Assembly (NCBI GenBank): GCA_021613535.1
Contig: CP075494.1
Span: 7,316,001 to 7,380,000, forward strand
DNA from: Adineta vaga
Lineage: Eukaryota > Rotifera
Reading direction: 5' to 3'
DNA length: 64,000 bases
Part shown: piece after piece, positions 53,259-64,000 of the stretch
Position numbering within the stretch: position 1 is the first letter of the stretch
Layout: the number at the start of each line of letters is the position of its first letter
Position numbers and translations under genes: made by a program
Notes under the pieces: generated by a model
Told to the model about the DNA's origin: nothing
Seen by the model: only the letters and a program-made list of their open reading frames with translations
Database searches by the model: none

Positions 53259-55408
53259 TCATGTATTAATTGCTTCATCTTTATGATCAACTCGGTTCCA
53301 TGGTTGTTCTTCACCATTAAATAAAATACAATAAGCTAAACAACCAAAAGCACCAATACCAGCTGAAATATTGAAAATCAATCGCCAAGCAGCAATTGTT
53401 TGCTATAAATAAAGACTTTTTATTAGAAAAGAAAAAGAGATGAATCGTACATTATTATTTGTAATAGCACCAACGACATATGGACCAACAAAACCAGGTA
53501 TGGTTGCTAACATATTTGTGATTCCAACAAGTGTTCCTAAGATAGAACAGTAACTTTTCTATTTGATTCATTAGTTCTATTCTTACCAGCATAATTTGAT
53601 GCAATATCTAAATGAGAAATAATTGGTCCACACGTTTGAAAACCAAGAAAACCAACAGCAAGAATACAACAAATAACAGCAGTAGTATGATCACAACCCA
53701 TGTAACCAATAGCTACGAGAAATGCACATGTACCAAGTGTGCCTAGATAATAAAACTTTTAATTTTTCTGTTTTCATGCAAGAAGATTTTACCAATGATA
53801 GCTTGTGCTTTTCGAAGTACTGTAATAGAAAGTATTTTTCGTGCACGAATACGATCAACCATTTGACCAACGATAATAATCGTGATAAATTGAGCGGCAT
53901 AAGGCAAAGCAAAAATAAATCCATTCTGAAAAACTTCACGTTCTATTCAACAATTATTAGTAATTCAAGAAAAATCAAACCTGATGTAAATTAAAATTAA
54001 GTATAGTTGCAAAATACGTTGGTAATGATGTTAATAAAGTATAATATATGAAATTAAAACACACATGATTGATAGCAATACCATAAAGTGATGGACAACA
54101 TGCCATTGCTTTCCATGGTGTATATCGATGCTTTGGATATAGATGATATATTAGAATTATCCTTCGTTTCATATGATTGTACACGTACTTTAGGTGGATT
54201 TGATATAATCTCTTTATTGAGAAAGTTGAGTTCTTTTTTCGATATTCGTGGATGTACATTAGGAGAATTAAAACCAAAAAAACACCAACCAATAAACCAT
54301 ATACATGATATTGCGCCTAATTATAAGAAACGAAGTATTCATTTGATTGTATCGATTTGCTATCTTACCAAAAACATAAAATGCTGATGGCCATCCACCA
54401 AGAAAACCATCTTCCACCATTATACTCACTAATGGTGTAGTAAAGATTATACCAATACTTGTACCAGTTTGTGCTGCAGGTGGAACAGTACTACGTTCTG
54501 CTGCTGGAATCTTTTTTTTGTAATCACAAAAGAAATCACATATGAAAATAATTTTCATTGAATATTTTTTACCCATTTGCCCCAGAGAGCTGCTGCTGAA
54601 GGAAATGCTGGTCCAGAAGCCATGCCAATCAACACTCTAATAGCGATAAGTAGACGATAGTCAACACGTGCTGCTACTGGTGTTAAAAGTGTCAGAATAC
54701 TACTGATGAAAATACTTCCACCAAAAATCCATTTTGCACCAAATCTTTCGGCTAACATACCTCCTATTCTATAAAAAAAAATTCACAAAATTATATATCG
54801 ATGAGAAAATGTATTTGTACTTAGCCTTACATTTGAGTGACAATGTAACCATAGAAAAAAGCACCAAGAACAAGTCCTTGTTTTGATGGCTCCCAATCGA
54901 ATTCATATGTCTATCAATCGGAAAAAAAACATATAATCAAAAATACTACATCGAATTATTCTTACAGGTGGAGGTTTTGTTGAATTTTCGTGTACTACTG
55001 GGCATGCTTGAACTGATTGATTTAAAGCACTCTGTGGAGCTACCTAGAAGAAATATCAATGACAATAGTACTTCGAATGATTCATCTATTTACCATGGCA
55101 ACAATAGCAACAGATAAGTTAACTCGCATTGAATATAAACAAAAGAAACCAAAGAAAGCCCATATAGCAAGAGTATAACGTTTAGGTACGTTTGAACATG
55201 GTAAAAAACTTGTTGAAAGTGGTTCAACCTTGTTTATATCTAATAAAGGTTCTGTCTCTCTTTCTCTATCGTCAATTGTATTGATTCCAACCATTGAATC
55301 TTCAGATGGATTCACAACAGCACTGGATGATTCATTGTAAATTAATGGTTCTTGTTCACCATCAGATTCATATGACAGATTGCCATTTAATTGTCTCGCA
55401 CGCATCAA
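53259..55408 (-). CDS. SLC17: SLC17-family (sialin-like) organic anion transporter
   Basis: Major-facilitator transporter of the sialin/vesicular glutamate transporter/phosphate family. A cytoplasmic N-terminus of about 80 residues contains acidic dileucine-like motifs (EQEPLI, ETEPLL), the lysosomal sorting type used by sialin. TM1 is YTLAIWAFFGFFCLYSMRVNLSVAIVAM, with the family-typical RVNLSVA. Then come EFDWEPSKQGLVLGAFFYGY, RVLIGMASGPAFPSAAALWGKW, FVFYTLL-like NFIYYTLLTSLPTYFATIL, and [29 protein letters not shown], a sialin hallmark. It ends NGEEQPWNRVDHKDEAINT. About ten exons. Substrate (sialic acid, acidic amino acids) is inferred from similarity only. Confidence 0.9.
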
Positions 55409-55866
55409 AATTCAAAATTTAGCAGACTAACGATGATAAAATCAAGATAAACGAACGTGTACTAACAAAGTGATGCAGTATCAAGCACAGAAATTAAAAA
55501 CAGAGATAAAATGCACCTTGCGCTCCTTCAGTAAATAGTTTGACTTATATGTTTGTTTCTTGTAGTAACTGTAGTCTTACACGTGATTTAAGTTTAACAA
55601 CAACAGTCAAAACTTATTTTCTAATTATTTCTATTTTGACGTTTATCAAGTTCTGCTTCTTATAGAATCACCAAATTTGATTTCTGATCTTATCGAAAGA
55701 GCATATGTCATCTATGTATGTCTTGTTGTATTATTCGTGTTCTCTCATTCTAATGAATAACTCGAAATGATTTTTGTTCATATTTTATTTAAAGTAAATG
55801 CAAAGCAAAAAAATGAGTTTAGTTATATTTTACAAAATACAAATGGTAACAATCAATTAATCAAGA
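55409..55866. other. Spacer between SLC17 gene and the small Gly/Tyr-rich gene
   Basis: SLC17 promoter/5' UTR plus the 3' end of the small gene. On the minus strand a TTTAAATAAAATATG stretch near 55780-55795 offers a poly(A) signal for the small gene. Nothing else seen. Confidence 0.45.
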
Positions 55867-56141
55867 TTACCATCGACGATATCCATATCCATTACCATAA
55901 CTAGAATAGTATGGGTAACCTCTGGTCATCTGGCCTCTTGTTGGATTTGGATTTCCACCGAGATAATTATCTAATTGACGACCTAATGGGCCTAAAGAAG
56001 AAGATTTTTCAATCACATCGGAATATTTATATCATTTAAAATCTACTTACTGTTTAATCCGCCGGGAACATGTGTTTGAATCCACATATCTGATGCAATT
56101 TCTCTTTGCATTGCTTGATTTGCACCGTAACCACCCCACAT
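55867..56141 (-). CDS. Small Gly/Tyr-rich protein, 71 residues, unknown
   Basis: Two short exons, 56141-56051 and 55991-55867, joined by a 59-bp GT-AG intron in phase 1. The product starts MWGGYGANQAMQREIASD, continues with an Asn/Pro/Gly stretch, and ends YPYYSSYGNGYGYRRW. There is no signal peptide. The Tyr/Gly/Arg-rich C-terminus resembles low-complexity RNA-binding or phase-separating tails. It is too short and too split to appear as one open frame, but splice sites, start, stop and a downstream poly(A) signal agree. No family recognised. Confidence 0.6.
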
Positions 56142-57369
56142 ATTTTAATAGTAGTATATAGTATATAAGAGATTGTTTAGAATAAAAATGAATATGAATC
56201 GATTTCGAAAAACTACTGTATTTATAGGAAGCAAGAATTATGTGTTCGTCATAGAAATATTCATACGACAAGGACAAAATCAAAAATAAATCATGCATTA
56301 TACATGCTTATGTACACTTTGACGTCACACAAATACGTCATATATATTGATCGATGAGTACAGATATGTCGTATTTAATTCACATAGATTATTGACAAAT
56401 TAGTAATACTAACTTCTAATGTATTTTCAACCATACATTACTCAACCAAATGAATAGGACAAAAATAGAATAAAAGAGATCCTCCGCAAAACTACCTTTA
56501 AATGACGCACTATAGGCTAAATTTAATTTGATCAGATTATTGATGCGCAAGCTTGTTTAGTTATCTCATCATTACCAATCCATCAAAAAAGATTTGTAAA
56601 AGAAATTTTTCTTGGTTTTTCTCTTCGTTTACAGTTCAAGATTTATACCATATTGATAACAGAAAAATTTAACAAATTGCATAAAGAAGTGTCTATCGAT
56701 AAAAATTCCGATTTCTTCTTCGTTTTATATTTGATGTACTGTATTCAAGGTATTCAAGCAATAAAGTTGTATCGCATTGGTCGATTCACATTCTTCGTTC
56801 ATAATACAGCGACATCCGCACAAAGAAAAATGCATCCTATACCCCAATGCCTCTTTTTAAATAAAAACCAAATACATAAATCGATAGAGAAGAACATGCT
56901 CTATCTAATGGTGTTAAAACTATTTAGGGCTCTTGCCAAAAATATATTGACCAATCAGAAGCGACTTCCTATTGTTTCACTTTATTCCTTATGAATTGTC
57001 CATCCGATTAGAGTTCGAGTCTACACCATTCTTAGAAATAGAGAAGTTAAGAAAGTTTTAATGTTTTTTGCTTTATATGAATATCTATTGACCGTAACTA
57101 TAGGCAGTATTTCGAGCAGTTTTACATTTTGAACACATTCTCACGTTAATTGATACATATTAAACAGTACATAATATGCGAATAAAAAGCGCAGAATATA
57201 ACTAAAGTGAATTAGTACTTCTAAAACGTTTGGAAGAAATCTGATATTTATTTATTTATTTATATATTTGCTATCATTATTTTATAATGATTATTTATAT
57301 CTACTTTCTATTCACTAATGACAAGTAAAATTCCGCTTTTTAGATTTAATTGTCAGTCGATTAAATGAC
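56142..57369. other. Intergenic spacer
   Basis: AT-rich; promoter of the small gene at the left. An open frame at 56653-56994 has no motif. A (TTTA)n run lies near 57249-57266. No RNA gene supported. Confidence 0.4.
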
Positions 57370-58741
57370 ATGGCATCAACAACAGAAAAACTTACAAATA
57401 TCAATGAAGATAATTTAGGTGAGATGAAAAACCAATGTGAGAATTACATAGAGAATAAATCAGATATGAGGAAAAAGTATTTCCGCTTTAGCTTTGTTCC
57501 GTAATAGTAAAGTATTCAGATTAGTTTTTTTGTCAAGATAGGTCCTCTAGCTTGATTTTGTTCTATACAATGCAAAATGAATACAACTATAGAAAAAGCA
57601 GTATAATGAAATAATATCTTCAAAAGCCCGGAAGATATGTCACCAATTATCGAATCACATTTTTGATCACTAAGAATCATTTTCTTTTACATAAATCTGA
57701 TACGATTTCACTTTTCATATATAGAGAAGAAAGATAATGATCAATTAAAGACAAAATATCTTTTATAGAATTCTCATCATTTGATATAGTTTTCAAAAAT
57801 AAAGTACAAAGCAACTTTTCTGAACGTAATGAAAAAGTAGTTTTTGTTTTTAGGTATCATATTTCGTTATTTCAATCCTTCAAATATCGAACATGAATTA
57901 AAACGAGTCAAAGCAATTTAGTTTAGCATTGACATTTGTAGAAGATTTGATTGATAACGATAATTTATGTTGTTATTTTTCACATATGTGTAATATCGGT
58001 TTAAGATTTGAAAATATCTTTCATCTGGAGAAAGCAAAAGCACTTATCGATCAAACAAGAATTTTCATAATTAAATTATGTAACACAATCCAGTTTACAA
58101 TTGGTATTTTGCCAAATGAATATTCAACGTTCCATGGTGATCCATACACAGTGAATGGTTATGTTGATTATATTATGTTTGATCAAACATTAATCAATGG
58201 TTGTTTTGGAAGTAAAACAGATTTTAATGCTCAATTTCATATGGAAATTTTCTTTTTTTTGTAAAAATTATTCATGAATTAAGTCATGCATTGACATTTC
58301 ATTGTGCTCGGATGTATTTAACAAGGAAAAGGATGTGAACATTAAATTTCAAACACCAAAAACACATTGTTTACAAGGTGAATCTGGTGAAAGTATCGAA
58401 CGTTTCTTATTTGGATCTGTAATTGATGGATTTGGTCAAAAAAACAATGGAAAATACGTCATTCAATATTTAATCTTATCAGATGGAAGAGTATCAGATG
58501 TTATTGATGAAAATTGGATTAAATCATTTATTGATAATGCATTGAATTCACGAAACATAAGAAACATGAAACATTTATGCCTATACCATTTAACTATTTA
58601 ACAAAAAGTTTGAAAAGAAAACTTAAGTGTCAACCAAAAATCGTTCAGAAAAAGAAAAAATCTTCGAAATTAAGAGAAATTAATTTGGACTCGAGCGACG
58701 ATGATGATTATAATTTAGTTACAACGATTTTCAAATCATAA
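57370..58741 (+). pseudogene. HELSH metallopeptidase-like gene with several frameshifts
   Basis: Exon 1 57370-57418 (MASTTEKLTNINEDNL), a donor GTGAGA, then exon 2 from 57854. The frame breaks at about 57915-57920 (KRVKAI then stop; the next frame gives QFSLALTFVEDLID), in the T8 run at about 58252-58260, at about 58335 (RKRM then stop; the next frame gives NIKFQTPKTHCLQGESG), and near 58555-58575. After the T-run the frame reads KIIHELSHALTFHC, an HExxH zinc-binding motif, later followed by GESGESIERFLFG, the right place for a third ligand. The 3' end has a basic then acidic tail (KKKKSSKLREI, LDSSDDDDYN). Three or four breaks in one gene indicate a pseudogene. Family not identified; a putative zinc peptidase. 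Confidence 0.6.
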
Positions 58742-60230
58742 TGAAATGTATATTTCTCCTCTTATTGTATGTATATACAGACTGTTAGTTTTTTCAATTC
58801 TATTCATTTTTTTTCTCTTTTCAAAATGTCTGATAATCTTTAACAGAAATAAATTTCTCATTTATTATTATTATCATTTGTCATATTCCTATAGTTTGTT
58901 TAAAAATATGAACCATTTTTAATCTTATATTTACGAATATTTTTGTAAATTATTATTTCAAAGTTTTTATTCCTTTTCAGCACATTGATTATATCGTTAG
59001 TGAAAGAATTGAAAAAGTCCTAGATTATACTCTGGATAATAAACATGTGTATAAGTTATCTGAGATCTTTGAATAATTCCTCTATCCATCTTATCATAAT
59101 ACTTAGGCAACAGGACAAATCAACTTTTATTTTGTATTGTTATGTAAATATTTAAGAGTATGATTATTTCTTTAGTTCCGATATCTATGTTATTCCATAT
59201 ATCAATAGTGAATGAAGATAAAGATAAAGATGATTATTAGATCATATTATTTGATTATAATGTAATAAAGAGAGGAAAAAAATGACATTCGATAATTTGT
59301 CTCCAAATATTGATAATACAATCTATTTTATGTTATTATAATTCGAGTATAATTTGAATGAGATTAACTATAGGATATTATAGATATATTTTCATTATGT
59401 CAAACGAATATTGTAAGCTGATTTTCTTCTGCTTAAATCTCTTGAAAATTCTCTTCAGATTCTTGAGAATAGTTTCTGCTGCTTAGAAATATTATTTACA
59501 ATGGATAATCTAGTTATTGGTATTGTAACAAAATCGCAAGAATTTTTATCATGCTCTTATCCTAAATTTCATTTCTTCCGATGATTGTGTTGTTGGTTTT
59601 TGAAAAAGTTTTCATGTTGATTATAATAATCAAAAATAAAACATCGATATGAGATTACACATGGAATATTCAAAATTTCTATCCGAGAAATATCAAAATT
59701 CAAGTAATGCAAATGTTGGATAATCGCTAGTCTATTTTCCACAAGACCATTATCAACATCAAGAGAATTGACTGATTAGTGAACAACTCAATACAATTAT
59801 TTTAATAATCAAAGAAATTACTTCATTGTAGACACCGTCGAGACTTTTAATAATAATGGAAATATGAATGTTAGTTTAATTGGAGTTAAAAAACTTCTTC
59901 AACAAATATAAATTATCTTTTGTTTTTGTTATATTCATAAAATAAAAACATTTTGATATTATCATCCTTTATTAGGAACAATCCTTCTTATGATCAGAAT
60001 CAGTATTAAATGATTTTTCATTTAAACCAAGTGAAATCAAATCTTTCTTTGACCAAACTTTGAATTGCTTGAACTTGTTAGCCAGTATAATAAAGTTATA
60101 TTGAAGCGTACTGAACAAATGATAACTCATATGATGATCAATTTCGGTCTTCCGGCAGAATAAACTTCATTAAAAACCAATTGATTCTAGTGTATTACGT
60201 GTAGCAAAGAATATTTTATCAAAAATAGTT

Positions 60231-60265
<35 letters not shown>

Positions 60266-61919
60266 AAAACAAAATTCGAAAGAATGAATGATTAGTTTAG
60301 CACAACCAGTAAATGATTTATTGATCATTTTTGTCGGACAACAGAAAGTGGAAAACTTTGAATAAAGATGATTTTGATTAATTGTTACACTTTTGAGATA
60401 ATTATGTTTCACATCTTTACCTATGTTCTAGGTACAATCAAATTGCTATCTTGTTTCTGGACTTTTTCTTGTTTCAATAAGTTGATTAATATTAGATTGT
60501 GTTTCTTAGTGCTTTTAGTTACTGTCAAAACGTAGAAGATAAACCGTAGAACCGTTGTTCTTTAACCGTTGTAGTACCATCCACTTTTTAACAGCTTGTA
60601 AAAAATCGAATGAGCTCGACAAACGAGTCCCTTCAATCTCAAAATGGCTGTTCATCCCTTGCCCATAACCCTCGTTCCATCACTAGAGCTTCGCAGGGTG
60701 GGTGTAGATATGGAAATTTATTGTTGATTTTCTTCTCTTTTCTTTCTTCCAATATCCGTTGCTATTTAGTAAACTAATGTAGTTATATCATAATTTGATA
60801 ACAAGAAATAAAAAATAAACATATGCATGTGCAGTTTTTGAGTCTGCTGTTTGATAAAATGAAGATCGTCTTTGTCTTTTCTCTTTCCTATAATGTGAAT
60901 TTGTTGTGTAGTATTATATACTTGTAACAAAGCACATGAGTAGTTGGGAAAATTCATATTCAATAATTAATATTAACTACAGATTATTCGCTTATGACAA
61001 AATCGAGACGAACTTTCATAGAACGTATTTGTAATGGAAGAATGTATGAAAATCTGTTTTGAATGTATTCGAAAGTGCTCCCGCTAGAACTCGTATCTTT
61101 TGCATGTGTTCGCGAGCGAGACTTTTTGTTCGTGATATTGATCAATGAATTTATTCAATAAAAATGGTACGTTATCAACTCTTAATAATCTTAATAAAAG
61201 CATATTTTCTTTATAGCTTCATAACGAACAAAAAAGATACGACATAAAACAATTTCTGGTATTTACGGCTACTCTGATGATTCATCTCATCAATATCAAA
61301 TAGTGTACATTGTGATGATATTACACGTCTTGCTTCTTCCCTGAGAACTCTAATATAAATCATTTTAATTCATTTTCCATGTACGATTTTTCTGTAAAAT
61401 TAGATTTTAGGGCCCAAGTCTTATTTTTGAGATAATCATGAATGAACGCCTATTGGTCACACTAATGATAGTATTCAATGATCAGTGATGTTAACATCCA
61501 ATTGGTTGATATTCACCATTGTAGTCTCTTCGTACCTTCATTCTCGTTTGTTATCACTTCACAATGCAAAGAATCGATAAGATAAAATCTTTACAATAAC
61601 AAATAAATTTCTGCTGTAAAAAAATCTCGAAGAAATTCTCGTCTAAAATGCATACACGTGTCATATCAGTCGAAGATATCCTCTTCTCTTGTTTATATAG
61701 GATAGAGAGCTAATACTTTTTTTCTCGCCTAGTTCTTCTTCATTTTCATTCTAGAAAGTGTTCGAATAGGGCGAAATTTAACCCCAGCTGTCGTCTTTTT
61801 ATATAATTCATCGTTTTTCTTTGTTTTTAGATCGTTTACTTAAGTGTGTGTTGTGTGTGTGAGGGTGTGTATCTGCAATTTGAAAACAAAAAAAGTTACA
61901 AAACGAAGCAAAATTAATT
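58742..61919. other. 3.2-kb gene-poor region
   Basis: AT-rich. Contents: an (TA)n microsatellite at 60235-60261, a GC-richer open stretch at about 60610-60697 that looks like a stray first exon, a GT-rich tract at about 61845-61870 just upstream of the next gene, and the promoter/5' UTR of that gene. No tRNA, rRNA or transposon end recognised. Confidence 0.45.
60235..60261. repeat. (TA)n microsatellite
   Basis: About 13 perfect TA dinucleotides in non-coding DNA. Confidence 0.9.
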
Positions 61920-64000
61920 ATGATTGATTGGTTAACTATCGTTATTGCATTGGCTATAATTGCAACATTAGTAGGTTTCTTTGGTTTTTTGGCATGGAAA
62001 ATAAATATGCCTGATCCATTAACAAACGATGATAATAATAATCAACATTCGGATGTAACAAATGATAAGAAGAAAAAAGAGAAGAATTTGATTGAACAAG
62101 GAAAGAAAAAACGTAAGGATCAAAAGAAATCCAAACGTGAAACTAAGGAAGAAGAACAAGTACGAACTAAAGCGAAAGGAAACACAGTACAAACAAGTGA
62201 GGAAACCGATGATGAACGTGACGAAAGTGAACAAGAATTAGTGAATGCAAAACAACAAACTGCTGAAACTTCATCGAAAGCTCGTAAACGTAATAAAAAT
62301 AAGACATCGACAACTCAAATAGAAACAAATGTTAAAAATACAACAATATCAACTCGAGCTCCACCTGTAACTCATCCAAAATCAACAACTAAAGATGAAG
62401 TTGAAACAACAAAACAACAAACAAAAGCTCAAAATAAATCATCCGTTCAGACAACAAACAACAAACCAACAACAACACCAACCACCACTGCAAACAAAAA
62501 ATCTACAGAAGTCGTAGAAGATTATGAACCATTTACAATTGTTGGTGGCAATCGACATAAATCAACAGCGCTACCATTACAGCAACAACAACAACAACAA
62601 AATAAATCTGTATGTTTAAAGATTATTTTCTCAAAATAATTTACCTACTCGCTTTTTTTCTTCCTAAAGCAAGCAACACCAACTGTGGCTCCTGTGCAAC
62701 AATCATCTCCAGCTCCAGTTCAACGTCAACAACCTACACAAAAGCAACCAACAACTCAAGTCAATACTTCCGCGACAACTTCACAACCAGTTCAGAAACA
62801 GACAACAACGCAAGTGAATCCTTCCGCAACAACTTCACAACCTTCCAAACAACAGCAGTCAACCAAAGTCACATCTACAGTTGCCGATCTCATCAAAGGT
62901 AAAATATTTTTATTTTATTCCAATTTTTAACTTTATAAATTGTTCTCTCAGTTCTTCCATCTTCCCAACTTGTCGTTACAGAATTAATGTCTGCACTTGA
63001 TGCATATCCATTATCAACTGATGAATTAGATATAATCATGCAAAAGATTGCAAATAAACAATTTCTTGTCAAACAAGATTGGAGTAAAGTAAGAAGAATA
63101 AATGAAAAGAAAACTTGATTATTCTAATATTCCTATTTTAGTTACAAATGGGTCAAAAAATTGATCCTCAAACTCATATTGGTCAAGTTTTAGATGAATC
63201 AGCTAAAGCTTATGCTGATGGTATTTATTCTTTATTGAACAAAATTTTATTCTATTTTTTTCTTCTTCTCCTCCTCCTCCTAAAGATATGAAAACCAATT
63301 CGATGAAACGTATCAAAGAATTGGCTGATGAACTTAATGCAGAAAAACGTCGTAATCATGATCTATCCAAAGAAAAAACCGAAAAAGAACGTGAAAATCA
63401 AATTCTTCATGCTCAATTAGATTCCGTTCAACATAAATCGCAATCAACACAAGCAACTTCTCAACCTCAACAACAAAAACTTCAAACACTTGAAATGCAA
63501 TTAAAGCGTTTAACTGAAGAAAACACTCATTTACAACAACAATTAACTACACCTAATACCGGAGATTCATCGAATTTGAAATTCCAATTATTAAGTGAGC
63601 AAGTGAAAAAATTATCTATGGATAATGCTAATTGGGAAAAGAAAGCTCATAGTAATGAATTATTAGCCAAAGAAGCCCAAAAAGAAAAAGACGATTTAAT
63701 TCGGTAAGAATTTTCCGTATAACTCAAACGATTGATTCAATCGAATCTTCTAACTTTTAGTTACAATGAACAATTAACTCAATCACTTCAAAATGCTGAA
63801 AAAGAATTAAAATCAATCGAAGAAAAACATCATCATCAAACAAATGAAAGACAAACATCAGATGTAAATGAACTCAAACGTCGTATTGAACAACTTGAAA
63901 CTGAAAATGAACAATTACGACGTGAAGATATTGTTCATGTTGAACCATCATCACCTACACATATTCAAACACTTACCGTAAACAATGAAGAACGTGAAGA
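61920..64000 (+). CDS. RRBP1/kinectin-like ER membrane coiled-coil protein (partial, runs off window)
   Basis: The start MIDWLTIVIALAIIATLVGFFGFLAW is an N-terminal membrane anchor of the RRBP1 (p180)/kinectin kind. It is followed by a long Lys/Glu-rich basic segment, a Gln/Thr/Pro-rich linker with a 54-bp tandem duplication, and then a helical domain ELMSALDAYPLSTDELDIIMQKIANK. From about 63290 there is a long coiled coil (KRIKELADELNAEKRRNHDLSKEK, LEMQLKRLTEENTHLQQQL). Introns are short; the internal exon at 63288-63704 is a pure coiled coil. The gene continues beyond 64000. RRBP1/kinectin tether ribosomes or kinesin to the ER. The layout fits well; orthology was not tested, and other anchored coiled-coil proteins are possible. 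Confidence 0.7.
62751..62843 (+). repeat. 54-bp tandem duplication inside the RRBP1-like gene
   Basis: Two copies, starting at about 62751 and 62805, encode TTQVNTSATTSQP and TTQVNPSATTSQP. They differ mainly at third positions, so selection keeps the peptide. p180-type proteins often carry short tandem repeats near the N-terminus. Confidence 0.7.

Noticed and set aside
57005-57040. A GTTCGAGTC string suggesting a tRNA B box
   Set aside because: No A box or acceptor stem at the right distance upstream.
60540-60585. Repeated AACCGT units similar to the core of the 22.8-kb element
   Set aside because: Only a few imperfect units and no ACCCAGGTC end nearby.

Overview
The window looks like nuclear DNA of a small invertebrate, most likely a bdelloid rotifer (Adineta/Rotaria type). 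The DNA is AT-rich, genes are split by many very short GT-AG introns (about 45-70 bp) ending in T-rich TTTAG/TTCTAG acceptors, and the gene set is animal (PACSIN, SMG8, SGSM, TPST, CHPF, sialin-like SLC17, class A GPCR, actin, HMG-CoA reductase). One gene joins ankyrin repeats to an arginine ADP-ribosyltransferase-like domain, a class I associate with bdelloids. Phylum and genus are inference; no marker gene was compared.

Layout. 1.4-11.7 kb is a dense plus-strand block: PACSIN/syndapin (F-BAR, two NPF motifs, SH3), SMG8, a tiny UPF0390 protein only 96 bp behind SMG8, an intronless secreted JmjC-like protein, and a two-exon secreted helical protein. 11.7-16.9 kb shows no gene. A three-exon class A GPCR follows (16.9-18.4 kb). 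18.4-27.3 kb is a gene-poor stretch with decayed material: an EGF-like membrane-protein pseudogene (23.0-23.9 kb), a 5'-truncated coiled-coil gene resembling the C-terminus of BRAP (24.0-24.7 kb, minus), and two small repeat elements that share the end ACCCAGGTC. 27.3-35.0 kb carries SGSM-like (RUN + TBC Rab-GAP) and TPST (tyrosylprotein sulfotransferase), both plus.

From 35.3 kb to 56.1 kb every gene is on the minus strand: CHPF-like chondroitin polymerizing factor, the ankyrin-ART gene (with a reading-frame break), a casein kinase 1 alpha copy carrying several inactivating lesions, actin, HMG-CoA reductase, an NHL-propeller protein, a sialin-like SLC17 transporter and a 71-residue Gly/Tyr-rich protein in two short exons. 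57.4-58.7 kb (plus) holds a metallopeptidase-like pseudogene with an HELSH motif and several frameshifts. The window ends inside a plus-strand RRBP1/kinectin-like ER coiled-coil gene.

Functionally these are mostly independent housekeeping genes. Shared themes are the secretory pathway (TPST and CHPF in the Golgi, an ER-type JmjC-like protein, RRBP1-like on the ER, HMGCR in the ER membrane) and membrane traffic (PACSIN, SGSM). The most unusual observations are a second, mutually exclusive terminal exon in PACSIN that would give an F-BAR-only isoform, a JmjC protein that appears to have lost its iron ligands and has a KDEL-like tail, a recently killed CK1 alpha paralog, and a pair of ACCCAGGTC-ended elements, one of which ends exactly where a gene is truncated. 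All of this comes from reading the sequence by eye; no search or alignment was run.
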